64,000 nucleotides of DNA from Imbricaverruca yamaguchii (Eukaryota > Arthropoda > Thecostraca > Neoverrucidae): assembly GCA_034440575.1 (NCBI GenBank), contig JAOTOL010001635.1:794001-858000 (forward strand). Direction: 5' to 3'. The notes under the pieces are model-generated. The model worked only from the letters and a program-made list of their open reading frames with translations, made no database searches and was not told the DNA's origin. The position numbers and the translations under genes are program-made. Of the stretch, positions 53,971 through 64,000 are shown piece by piece (position 1 is the first letter of the stretch; each line of letters starts with the position of its first letter).

Positions 53971-56131
53971 ATATAAATAATTTAAGCACATCTGAAAGCA
54001 TGATAAACATTTTTTACCAAAAATCACTGTTTCTTTTATATCTGCAATATTTTGTGTATGTTTTATATGTAGCAAAGTCAACAGTGAAAATAAAGCATGC
54101 TGTCCATTATGTAGGTTGGGAGAGATCAAGGCATGCTAGTTATCATGGCTGGCAGATGGTGCCATCCATTTTTTTCACTCCTGTGTTCTTATGCAGGGAT
54201 GTAGCTTTGCATGTTCTTGGGATGGCACTTGTCCCCTCATCACACCGAAATTGGCTGTACCTCTCCCCAATAATTTCATCTTTTACTATGGGACTCTATG
54301 TGGTATGCTACAAATGAATTTCGGTCCACCCATTGCATTCATGGTTAGTGCCATCCCAATAATTTTTAGAAACCTACACCTGTTCATGTTCCTGTTCCTG
54401 TCCATGTTCTTTTGCATTGGGATTTGACAAAAATGGCAATCTGGTTTTAGCAAAGCTCAATCCATCATGTAAGGCAAAACTTCATAAACCCCAATGCTGT
54501 GTATGAAAAATTGCATTGAAAAGAGTGTCTACCTATTTGTGCCCGAAAAATGCAATTTTTCCTGGCAAGACAATTTTAGTCACTTCACATGTTAGCATTT
54601 AGCCATCAGCTGGGAAGGTCAGTTTGTAACTGGCCTGATACAGCCAGGGACAAACTACGAGAGCGACCATGTCGGTGCATTGACATACGTTAAACTCAGT
54701 GAAAATTATGTCATTGAACTGGAATTTGTGAATTGGGTGTTGGGGTCAGGGTTCACGCAACACGATTTGCTTAGCAATAGAACCTTGGTTCAGATATACA
54801 CGCACTTACCGACAATGCGGAAATGTCGCTTCGTCGTGCTGGCCACTTCAAACTCATCCCCCCCATCACACCCCACCCTTCTCCTTGTAGATGTCTGGAT
54901 GGTTGAGATCCCCTGGTCTGGAATGGCCACTCAGTAAGCTCTGAATGGACAGAGTTATTGCCGAACTATTCGGAACACGAGAATCAGGGATTTTTTTATG
55001 TTCAGTGTGCACCCTTTTCATTGATGATGCACATTAGCTTAATTTGTAGAATATGGACATAACTACAATTGAGATATATTTCATAGTATAGTATTAGCTA
55101 TTGATGAGTGTCAGTCCAATGTTCAGAACAGTGTGCTCAATGCAACCAAACCATTCACAAAATCTGATAGCCTCCCAGCGAAGTATTCCTGAATTATCCC
55201 ATATGTGCATGTGAAGTGTTCCTACTGACCCAGTCATGTCAGACCAGTCATGCAGACTTTTTAAGACTTCGTGAATTATTTTCCCAGAACATGAAGGGGT
55301 GCTTTCTTCTCTCTGCTTTAAACGTTTACAGTTTATCAGCCAACTTTCATCAAATCTCATCTGAAATACCAGCTTGTTGTTTCAAGAAAATGTTGGGTAG
55401 TGTAGTGGTTTTGTACCGTGACTGGTACTGCACTATCATTGATCGCTGGCAACAACAGGATGCTACCTGATCCTGCGCTGCAACACAGGGACATCCAAGT
55501 CCACCCTCACCTTGTTCTCCAGAGCATATGATGTTTCCTTATGCTGACAATATGCTCGAGTATAAGTTGGTTTCGTCTGGTTACGTTTTGACTACATTTG
55601 AATGTAATGGCTTCACATCACAAAATTAAAATTGGCAAGCATAACATGAAGCATGGCTGAAAGTGTGTGACAGTTGTATGCCCATCTGATTTGATGTGCT
55701 ATTGGTGATTTCATTGGGAATATTTCTTTGATTGTCCCATAAAGTGTTCGGGCGAATTTTTTTGTGAGTGTAAAAGTTTGCAATGCAAAATTATTATAAT
55801 CATTATCTTATATTATATTATTTAATTCTAATGAGTACATATCCTTCATGAATCCAACCTTTGATTTCAAAGTGGTTGAACATTGTGTGCCAAATGCACA
55901 TAATGGAAAATTTCACCAGAGTTATTCCATGACTGTTTGTTTTTTTTCCATTCATTTGTAAGCAAAATTGATGTGGGCATGGGCCAGGTGTCCCACGGCC
56001 ATGAGCGTATGACAATAAATCACACAACTTCCGTGTATTCTGAATGGTGTGGACCAGATGTGCTAGCATCATGAGCATGTGGCAATAAATCACGCAATGG
56101 TCACGGACTCTGGATGCTTGCAGGTGAGGTC
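53971..56131. other. Spacer upstream of RBM39
   Basis: No gene recognised. Just before the RBM39 start, 55975-56100 is a diverged ~68-bp tandem duplication (ccatgagcgtatgacaataaatcac / catcatgagcatgtggcaataaatcac split over two units), probably in the RBM39 promoter or 5' UTR. Confidence 0.45.
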
Positions 56132-59100
56132 ATGGCGGACGATTTGGATGTCCATGAACTTCTAGAGGCGCCATATTCAAAAAAGGTACTGTTAGGGGCT
56201 CTACCACATTTGTAATGTTGGGATGTCTGAATGTCTACTGTTTCAAGGTTATGCAGGTAATTTGTTCCGTCAAAATCCTGACTGAAGTCATATGCGAGTA
56301 CCACAATAGAGTCAGAGCCTATTTGGGCATGTCATAATGCCCTGATAACCACTTGCTGAAGCCATGTGGTGCTTCAGGCCCTGTTTCTGGATGAAGTATT
56401 AAGAACCTTGCTGTTGCATGAACGTTGCTTTCTGTTCAATATGGCTACCTTCGTCCTGATGATCTTCATTGGTCGAAATTATAAGTACTTGAGGCGTTTT
56501 TCTATTCTGCAGAACTGCAGCCTTACAGAACTGAGTTTATCTTCCTGTATGCCAGTAGGTATTTGTATTTCCAATTTGGCCAAGCTCGTTTCATCTGTGT
56601 TTCAGATCACATGTCAGTTGTTGTTTTAGAGAAGTACGAAGACCATTCCCTGTCACCGTCCACTCTCTGGCGGCTGGCGGTCTCTGCGGCTTACATCTGC
56701 CAACACCACTCGTCCCTGTCGGCTCTCCTATTGAATCCAGCCCCCGGATCCGATCGTGCCCGACTTTTGTTTCAGAGATATGCTGTTCTCCGTCGTGTTT
56801 CGTTGGTGTGTGCATTGAGGTGTCTAAATCTGCCTGCATTTGAATGCATAAATTCCTCGTGCTTTCTATTGTGCTTTGTTTCCTGATCAGTATTACTTAC
56901 ATTTTACAGCATAGCATGCCATGTGGTATTCGGTACGACTTGCCTGTTGCTTCATCGGGAATTGTGTGGGGCCCCATACAAGTGATCTTATAACGTACGC
57001 CGTATTTTCTTGTTTGCAATGTACGCACTGTACACCAACGTGTGCTGGCACTGAAACGAGGATGTTTTTGCAGATTGTTTGTTGCATATCACCGGCCTTG
57101 TTGCGAACTCGCGCGTTTACACCAGGTTTGTATTGGGGTCGCGTGCGGGGGCGGGCACCGCCGGGAGAGCCGGGGCTGGCGGCCGCCTGTGTCGCCCACT
57201 GCCGTGTTGTGTCGCTGCTGCGTTGTCGCGCGTGTCGCGGCCGTGTGGCCGGTGTCGCTCTGGTGTCGCGCGCTGATCTGTGTCCACTCGTCTTCTCCGC
57301 ACGCGCTCATCCGGTCTGCTCTGTCGTAGGAGGTCACGTCGTCGAAGAGCGACGAGAATGGCCGCTCCAGCAGCAGCAAGGGCAAAAGGTGAGCGCCGGG
57401 CTACTGGGCGGGGTGGGGCGGTGGGGATCACGGGCGAAACAAGATATCAACTGCGTCACTGTTCCGGGCGGTGGGGATTACGGGAAAACCAAATGTGAGC
57501 TGAGGTCTTTGGGTATGGTTGAGGAATGACTGGGCGGAATTATGAACTCTGGCCGAAGCACTCTAAAGCCCAAATTGCTAGCTAACTAACTAACTGGTTG
57601 ATGAATGTCCTGTGGGTTCAGGTCAGGGGCTTATTCGTCGCATTGATAACCTGATTACGTAGGTTTGACCGTAATCCTGAATAGTCATCGGTGGTTGCCT
57701 AGGTACGAATATGTCGATGCTTACTAGCATCGCACGCTACTCCCTGCCGTACTTGGAGTCGGCGAATGGTGCTGTTGTGTTGCAAGTACAACGCCAGTGT
57801 AACGCCAGTGTAACGCCAGTGTAACGCCAGTGTGTCCAAATTTGATGAGGTAACTGGGAAACGACACTGGACTGGGAGTAGGCCTTGATCATCGGTTCAA
57901 AGTATTGCTTCCTAATAACATCTCGACTCGCCCTGCCATTTCTAGTGTAATAATTATCAAGTATAAAACAAGGGATGAACAGTATTGCCTTCAGGTGTGG
58001 GTAGTGGCACTGCACATAATTCAAGCCTGATTGTTAGATGCAATTTTCGATTAGTTGGATGTATGTTTTATATTTTATTGCCACCTTTCTTGACAGTTTT
58101 ATTTTTTACATGACTTAATTACATCTGAAGCTCAATCGAACATACTTTGGCCGCACTGTGTAATGATGTTACTAAGCTAACGCTGCTAAAGCCAACGAAT
58201 CACTGCTGTTGTCACTGAAAGGTTTTGATTTAGTCAGGAATGTGCAACAAGTTGAACATGGTAGCAACAGGTATTGGGCATTGGATGTAATTAAATTGAG
58301 TTTCGAATAGCAGTGTGGTAGAGTGCTGGAGCCGTTGACCGTCCGCGCTGCAACATGGGCTCCAGCTTCACATAGCGCTCCCAGTACTAGCCCCTCGCGG
58401 CCGATGGGTAGCCGGACAAGGACGGCCAGGGCTGTCCGTACGCAGTCGGTGCATTCCAGCGGCGTAATCAGCATATCGTCAGCAAAGACATAGTCCAGCA
58501 TACTCCAGCGGCACTGCCCACAGGAGTATGCTGTCGAGCTGAATCTAACCTGGTCAGGTGGTGTTTTCCTGGACAGTTCACCGAGCGTCGCTCCACATGA
58601 ATCAGTTACCGCGAGCGTCCGTGACATGCATTTTAGATCCATGCATATATATCTTGTTTGCACGGCTGCCATGTACCCCCACCCCACCCACACCACCCCC
58701 ACCCGAAAATGAAATAGATATATATACTCTTCATTTAGAATGCGCAGTTCGTTTTTTCCGTGACCTGACCTGACCAAACGTAACCCGACATAACCAGCTA
58801 GCGTGTGTCTCGCAGCTCGCGGGACAGCGGCCACCGGCGACGCAGTCGCAGCCGCAGCTCGGACCGGCGCCGGCGCAGCCGCAGCCGAGACAAGGACTCC
58901 AAGCGGCATCGCTCGCGCAGCCGCGACCGCGACCGCAGCAGCCGCCGCCACCGGTCGCGCAGCCGGGACCGCGACCGGGACCGCGACCGCGATCGTGACC
59001 GGGACCGTGACCGTGACCGGGACAGGGATCGGCGCGGCGGTGGCGGCGGCGGCCGCGGCTGGATGGGCCGCTCGCCGCGCTACGGCGGCAGGGGGTGAGT

Positions 59101-62100
59101 GGGGTGCCGCTCGCTCCGGTCTCGCCCGCTCGGGTGTCCTGGCCAGGATTGCTGCGGCGAGCACCTGGGAACCAGGCGGCATGCGGCGTTCCGGTGTGGT
59201 TGGTGTTGTGGTTGCGTCCATGTGAGATGGATTAAACACTGCTGATGTAGATGAGCGTTTTCGCCGTTCGCGCAATCAAATTTTCGATTTAGGCTTGCCT
59301 GTTCGCTTTACTGACACACAAAATGCGCAGTGTCCAACTACAGTTTTCCACTTGCTGCGGACCTATTACATGGATAGTTGTTTTATTCTGCAAATAGTTT
59401 TCCACATAAAACTTGTTACTGGATCTAATGCGTCAATGTTTCTAACAGCGGCGGTAATAAAGGCCGCGTGGACATGACTCCTGAAGAAAGAGACGCACGC
59501 ACCGTACTCTGCATGCAGGTGTCACAGCGGCTGAAAACGAAGGACGTCGAGGAATTTTTCTCTTCGGTCGGCAAGGTCAGTTTACCTCAGGAGCATCACC
59601 TCCGGAAGCACAGTTCTCGGGCTAAGGGAGTTGGACGAACTTGTTTGGGGGATGGATTTTGAGCAGGGAGCAAGTCGTACGTCCATGCCTCGTGAAAGTT
59701 TGTATGAGATGTTATCCATTCAGGTCAACGTGGTAAACTTTGATGATCCATTTGCAACTTATACCATCTGCTTATTGAAATGGTCTTTCATCTCTGAGCC
59801 GCTAAGCTGTTACGGTTGGTGGGCGCTAAATGACCACACCTCGTCGATGCGCCCTAAAGCTCAAATAACCAACCAACCAACTGTTACGGTTGATCATTTA
59901 TCTAGGGGTGGATATGGCCGAGTGGTTTAGGTGCCCTTGCCCGGGATATCAATGTCCCGGGTCCTGATACTTGCATCACTCGGGACATTTTCCAGTCCCG
60001 CGGCCCACTGACGAAACATTGTTGGCGGCGCCATTAGCCCCGATTGTGCAGAAAGTGAATCGCAATTCAGCCACGACGCACGACTGGTCATTTATTCAAT
60101 AAGCAACATAATAATTCCATCCGGGATTCCTCGTGGTTTGTGGCCCTACGACCCAATAACCGGCGCATCGCTTCGTTCCCATCACACTGACAGGGAGGGC
60201 GGGCACCACAGGGAATCGAACCCCGTACCTCTGGTATCCAAGACGTTCAGCTGGACCACTGAGCTGCCGACGCTTTACAGTACCGGCCGCATTTGTGAGT
60301 TGGTGTCGGTCCTCTACGGCGATGAGCTGCGTCTGTCACAGCTGCGTGTCGGCGGCGGTCGGCGCCAGCCTCAGCCAGCCTGACAGGCCACGCTCGTCCG
60401 GCAGGTGACCGACGTGCGCATGATCATGTGCAACAAGACGCGCCGCTTCAAGGGCATTGTGTACGTCGAGTTCAAGGACGTCGAGTCTGTGCCGCTGGCC
60501 ATGGGGCTGACTGGCCAGAAGCTGCTGGGAGTGCCCATCATGGTGCAGGCGTCGCAGGTGAGGATTCTCGGCAGATTACGGATTGCAGGCCCCGAATGCA
60601 GGCCGCTGTACAGGTTGGGTTTCTCGGTTCAGTACGCCTAACTGCATGCTCAGATGTGCATTTTTTTCTCGAAAAATTTTCTTGCGGAAACAGCCATCTT
60701 TGCTTTCGGTTTGTGCCGCATTTCAATATTTATCGTGTGTCGTCTACCTCTATTTGGTATCGTGTCGCTTCGGTAGAACAGGCACGAGGCAGCAGATCGT
60801 CATCGGAAAGTATATCAACGTCGGGGACAATCTAACTTTAAAATCATCTTCCCTCCCTCTGCTCTTCCATTCTTAGCCGCTTTCGGCCATTTCCAAGATT
60901 GATCCGAAGTCCGATATTTGCTTCCTAAAGGGAAGCCTGCGGCTACCTGCTGTCTCCGCAGTGGTACGTTAGTGCAGTCCCTGCCGCACGGTCGGCGGCA
61001 GTTTGAGTCCGCTCGGCCCGGCGCCACGTGCCACCGCCACTGTGTCGCCAGGCCGAGAAGAACCGCGCGGCGGCAGCGATCGCCGCCGCCGGGCCGCAGT
61101 CGCGTCCCAACGCCGCCGGCTCCATGCGCCTCTACGTCGGCTCGCTGCACTTCAACATCACCGAGGAGATGCTGAAGGGCATCTTCGAGCCGTTCGGCCG
61201 CATCGACGACATCCAGCTGATCATGGACTCGCAGACGGGCCGCTCGCGCGGCTACGGCTTCCTCACGGTGAGGGCCTGTCGGGCACGCAAGGTCAGAGAT
61301 AGATTAGTCGTGGAATACGGTGGAATATACCACTTACTGAATACTGGATCGACTTCCTTCCCAAAGATGTATCAACATCGTGTTTTTCCCTTCTAACAGT
61401 ATCTCGCATATAACTATCATACTTATGCTCACCATAACGGACTCGGGATCGTGATACCGAACATCCCGTTGCACAATTCCAGGTAAAAGGATTACCTAGC
61501 ATGCGTTGTGTAATACAATGCCGGTTTATGGGATAGGTATTTGTATCGTTATCGGTGTCGATGTCCACGAATTATTTTTCTTAATTAATTAATTATCAAT
61601 TTTCACGCAAAACTGATAGTCATGAGTATTAAATTATTTCAACACTGAGTTCGAAGGGCTTCAAAGGCATTTGAATTCCCATTATTTCTGTAGCGATTTC
61701 GACATCCTGCTGTGCTCGTTTTGACATCACACCTAACGAGAAGCCAATATTTTAACACTGCTTTGGGCTGCCCATTTGCTGGTAAGGTATGCTTCCACCC
61801 TTCCTGACTCCCGCAAAGCAGGGCATTCGAAGTACAGTGCGCAGCACGCTAAATATTACCGTTCCCCCTTCCTAACTTGTTGAGACTTGAGAGCCGGAAG
61901 TTCGGCTAAGAGGTACTCCTGGGTTGAGAGCCTCAAGTCACAGGTGTTGGGACAGTCCCAAGTGGTGTATGCCATTGTGCGATCCACTCCGTACGAGTGC
62001 TGCTGGGCGGGATTGCAGCGGCCGGTGTTTGATTGCGTCGACCCGCCGCCGAAGTGCCAGTCCGATCGCCTGCCTCGTGTCGCCGCCAGTTCCACAACGC

Positions 62101-63936
62101 CGAGGACGCCAACCGGGCGCTGGAGAAGCTGAACGGGTTCGAGCTGGCCGGCCGGCCCATGAAGGTGGGCCACGTGACGGAGCGGTCCGAGGTGGCCGCC
62201 GGCGGGCCCAACATCCTCGACTCTGACGAGATGGACCGCGCCGGCGTCGACCTGGGCGCCACCGGCCGCCTCCAGCTGATGGCCAAGCTGGCAGAGGGTG
62301 AGCGCTCTACGCTGCCGTCGGCTCGCTGATCGGCTCGCGCTGAGTCCGTCGCTGCTGGCACTGTGCAGGCAGTATGCTGGCTCATGTGCGCCTGGTATTC
62401 GCTGCCCTGACTTGTCACAGCGGTGCTCATTTGTCAGCTGTCAGTATGTCCAGATCATGTGTGTGTGTGTGTGTGTGTGGAAGGTGCACACTGCGGTCGC
62501 GACGCCACCGCTCGTGGTCACGTGCTGTCGCTCTGCCACAGGCACCGGCATGCAGCTGCCCACCGCCGCCGCCAATGCTCTCAACCACAACCAGATGGGC
62601 GGCATATCGACGCAGAGTGGCATCGCGCCGCCCATCGCCACACAATGCTTCATGCTGTCCAATATGTTCGACACGGCCACGTGAGTTTGTGGTCGAGTGT
62701 ACCTCCGGCTGGCGGAAGTTTGGCGGTCGAGTGTACCTCCGGCGGGCGGAAGCAGCGTGGGACTGCTGCTGCAACGATGCCGGCCATGGCTAGATTGTCA
62801 TTCGTGTCTAATACGCTCTGGTCTTTCAATCCGGTTCGGTACATTTTGGAATAGTTGGGCGTTGTATGTGATGAACAGAGGAAAAATGCTCGTGTTAAAA
62901 AAAACTGACATCGTCTATGGTGTTGTGGTTGTTACATGCACTTTTGCCGCACTCTTGCGCGTACGTCATGGTGACATTCAGAATTTTCCTGGTACGTAGG
63001 TGAGACCTCTTCAAGAACCAATGAGAAAATTATTATTTGGATGATCAGAGTCTCTCGACAGACGTTGACACTCAGGTAAGCGTACACTCCATCCTTCGCC
63101 AGCGGCATCTGCAGCTGCAATTATCCGTGCCCGTTTGCAGCGCGACGCAGAACGCCGGCTTCGACGTGGAGATCCGCGACGACGTGGTGGAGGAGTGCAA
63201 CAAGCACGGCGGCCTCACTCATATCTACGTGGACAAGGCGTCGCCCCAGGGCAACGTCTACGTCAAGTGTCCGAGCATTGCGTCGGCGGCCGCCTCCGTC
63301 AACTCGCTGCACGGCCGCTGGTTCGCCGGTGAGCCGCAGCGCGGCGCTAGTGGTCACCGCACGGCCTGCTCGCCTGTTGTCGGGCGACCGGTTCTTGTTT
63401 GCCAGGAAGGAGGGATTGAAATGAAGTCTGAGGGAAATAAAGGTCATGGCATTATTTTCATGTTGTTAATGCTCCCAATGTAGTGCGTTGGGAATTTTCC
63501 TTGGTAATCCAAAAATGCATTGTTTGTGTTAGTGATACCTGGAGGGGAAGGGGAGGAGGTGGAATCACCTTGTTGGTTGTGATATGGTGTGTCTGCGACT
63601 AGTGGAACTTCATCTATGGAGGTTCTATCGTGTCTGTCTTCTTTCATATCGGCTCGCTACACGAACAGTATCTGATTGCTACACTGGGGGAGGATGTCGG
63701 GAATAACTTTTGACAGGCCAGGGTGTGAGCCTAGCTGGTGCACTCCATGCGTGACTGGTGCTCGACCAATGTGTGGTCAGCATGCGGTCGGTGTGTGATC
63801 GATGTGCGGCTTCTGCGTTTCAGGCAAGGTGATCACGGCTGCCTACGTGCCGCTCATCAACTACCACAGCCTCTTCCCGGACGCCATGACGGCGCAGACC
63901 CTGCTGCTGCCGCTGCGGTCACAGCGGCCCATGTAG
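56132..63936 (+). CDS. RBM39: RNA-binding protein 39 / CAPER (complete, 10 exons)
   Basis: Nuclear splicing factor and transcription coactivator of the U2AF65-like family. Coding exons: 56132-56185, 57330-57388, 58816-59094, 59449-59575, 60405-60557, 61052-61267, 62090-62297, 62542-62680, 63141-63328, 63824-63936. Total 1536 bases, 511 residues plus stop, every junction GT-AG and in phase. Order: acidic start MADDLDVHELLEAPYSKK, RS domain (~38-130), RRM1 (~148-222), RRM2 (~250-327), linker, UHM-type RRM3 (~410-500), ending RSQRPM. The linker is shorter than in vertebrate RBM39 (no VAEFSFVIDLQTRL-type insert). Start chosen by the conserved MADD N-terminus in context gtcATGG. Exons are GC-rich against AT-rich introns. 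Introns hold SINEs, a hairpin retroposon and a small minisatellite. Confidence 0.95.
57330..57388 (+). CDS. RBM39: RBM39 exon 2
   Basis: Acceptor ctgtcgtag, donor gtgagc. Encodes EVTSSKSDENGRSSSSKGK plus two bases of an Arg/Ser codon, the Ser-rich bridge between the acidic N-terminus and the RS domain. Preceded by a CpG-rich stretch (57130-57300) inside intron 1. Confidence 0.85.
57529..57595 (+). mobile_element. Ultra-short hairpin retroposon, diverged copy in RBM39 intron 2
   Basis: gggcggaattatgaactctg ... agcactctaaagcccaaatt followed by a (CTAA)n-type tail. Flanked by ggttgaggaatg (57517-57528) and ggttgatgaatg (57596-57607), a 12-base duplication with one mismatch. Confidence 0.65.
57788..57832. 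repeat. 11-bp minisatellite, 4 units
   Basis: cgccagtgtaa repeated four times in RBM39 intron 2. Confidence 0.9.
58816..59094 (+). CDS. RBM39: RBM39 exon 3: RS domain
   Basis: 279 bases encoding an Arg/Ser region that becomes a run of RD dipeptides (about twelve, DRDRDRD), then a Gly tract and GRGWMGRSPRYGGRG. RS domains are phosphorylated by SR kinases and direct proteins to nuclear speckles. Acceptor tgtctcgcag, donor gtgagt. Confidence 0.95.
59449..60557 (+). CDS. RBM39: RBM39 exons 4-5: RRM1
   Basis: Exon 59449-59575 encodes GGNKGRVDMTPEERDARTVL and RNP2-like VLCMQV through FFSSVGK. Exon 60405-60557 encodes VTDVRMIMCNKTRRFKG, RNP1-like IVYVEF and LTGQKLLGVPIMVQASQ. The aromatic residues expected for RNA stacking are partly replaced (Cys in RNP2), as in other RBM39 RRM1 domains. 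Confidence 0.95.
59819..59880 (+). mobile_element. Ultra-short hairpin retroposon, 62 bp, perfect target-site duplication
   Basis: gtgggcgctaaatgaccaca, cctcgtcgatgcgccctaaa, gctcaaataa and a (CCAA)3 tail. Flanked by CTGTTACGGTTG at 59807-59818 and 59881-59892. Lies in RBM39 intron 4. Confidence 0.9.
59909..60065 (+). mobile_element. tRNA-derived SINE, family A, diverged copy
   Basis: ggccgagtggtttaggtgcc (A box), cgggtcctgatacttgc (degenerate B box), then gcggcccactgacgaaacat and ggcgccattagccccgattg as in the copies at 22953 and 27315. RBM39 intron 4. Confidence 0.8.
60080..60277 (-). mobile_element. tRNA-derived SINE, second family
   Basis: Minus strand: gtcggcagctcagtggtcca (A box), then acggggttcgattccctgtg (B box), then an unrelated body ending near ttattgaataaatgacc. 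The B box and A box spacing are tRNA-like, but the acceptor stem does not pair. It precedes RBM39 exon 5 by about 130 bp. Confidence 0.7.
61052..62297 (+). CDS. RBM39: RBM39 exons 6-7: RRM2
   Basis: Exon 61052-61267 encodes AEKNRAAAAIAAAG, MRLYVGSLHF (RNP2), NITEEMLKGIFEPFGRIDDI and GRSRGYGFLT (RNP1). Exon 62090-62297 continues FHNAEDANRALEKLNGFELA, GRPMKVGHVTER and the ILDSDEMDRAGVDLGATGRL linker. Met264, Gly267, Glu270 and Pro271 occupy the positions of human Met265, Gly268, Glu271 and Pro272, which form the surface bound by DCAF15 with aryl sulfonamides. Confidence 0.95.
61268..62089. other. RBM39 intron 6
   Basis: AT-rich to mixed, no repeat family or gene recognised. Confidence 0.6.
62542..62680 (+). 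CDS. RBM39: RBM39 exon 8: inter-domain linker
   Basis: Acceptor ctctgccacag, donor gtgagt. Encodes TGMQLPTAAANALNHNQMG then ATQCFMLSNMFDTAT, the conserved lead-in to the UHM domain. Confidence 0.9.
63141..63936 (+). CDS. RBM39: RBM39 exons 9-10: UHM (RRM3) and C-terminus
   Basis: Exon 63141-63328: NAGFDVEIRDDVVEECNKHG, THIYVDKASPQGNVYVKCPS and SLHGRWFAG. Exon 63824-63936: GKVITAAYVPLINYHSLFPD, ending in TAG at 63934-63936. RWF (about 471-473) is the R-x-F motif by which UHM domains grip Trp-containing ligand motifs in SF3B1 and U2AF65; the acidic helix DDVVEEC is also kept. Confidence 0.95.
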
Positions 63937-64000
63937 TGCGCACACCGCTGCCGCCGCGGCGCGCACAGGCCGCTGGCCGTCGGCGAGCTGTGGCTCTGTG

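Noticed and set aside
57089..57529. Open frames in the GC-rich part of RBM39 intron 1
   Set aside because: Overlap the exon 2 splice sites and have no similarity; CpG-rich intronic sequence explains them.
58172..59275. 367-codon minus-strand frame
   Set aside because: Antisense shadow of the RBM39 RS exon and its GC-rich flanks.
60200..60277. tRNA gene on the minus strand
   Set aside because: Same reasons: tRNA-like boxes only, followed by a non-tRNA body.

Overview
This is invertebrate animal nuclear DNA, from one of two kinds of evidence. The genes are split by GT-AG introns, the proteins are metazoan, and there are tRNA-derived SINEs, a Penelope-type retroelement, TTAA-flanked DNA transposons and very many micro- and minisatellites. 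No bacterial operon, CRISPR array or rRNA is visible. I cannot place the organism below 'invertebrate, probably marine' from sequence alone. Exon and coding calls come from reading splice signals and protein similarity by eye; no search was run.

Three genes can be supported. (1) RBM39/CAPER, plus strand, 56132-63936: a complete ten-exon coding sequence of 511 residues (RS domain, RRM1, RRM2, C-terminal UHM). (2) ARL5, minus strand, 48148 down to 41352: three exons encode the first 127 residues of an ARL5 GTPase; the terminal exon was not found. The 6.2 kb first intron holds a decayed transposase element at 42.7-45.4 kb. (3) A minus-strand cysteine-module/mucin-like gene in the first 20 kb: exons at 20302-20217, about 19612-18582, 18108-17882 and 1458 to beyond position 1. 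They share a C-x6-C-x5-C-x5/6-C module (CPPGQVFC type), followed by Thr/Ser-rich 25-residue repeats. Parts of this gene have been converted into coding minisatellites.

Layout: 0-1.5 kb cysteine/mucin exon; 1.5-16 kb intron-like or intergenic DNA with TTAA elements (5.2, 7.8, 14.2, 15.0 kb) and a double palindrome (6.4 kb); 16.2-20.5 kb dense minisatellites around the cysteine exons; 20.5-35 kb repeats, SINEs, a Penelope reverse transcriptase remnant (30.4 kb) and a fifth TTAA element (31.9 kb); 35.7-38.9 kb a Tc1-like transposase scrap, a 31-bp array of nearly 50 units and a Penelope-like repeat with a hammerhead ribozyme fold; 38.9-39.7 kb a 39-bp array; 41.3-48.3 kb ARL5; 48.3-56.1 kb AT-rich spacer with diverged duplications; 56.1-63.9 kb RBM39.

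The most unusual signal is a family of 47-67 bp insertions, each with a GGGCGC...GCGCCC hairpin. Four copies (23.5, 48.2, 57.5 and 59.8 kb) have 12-14 bp target-site duplications. They look like complete, extremely short retroposons rather than truncated SINEs. No biological link between the three genes is evident beyond neighbourhood.
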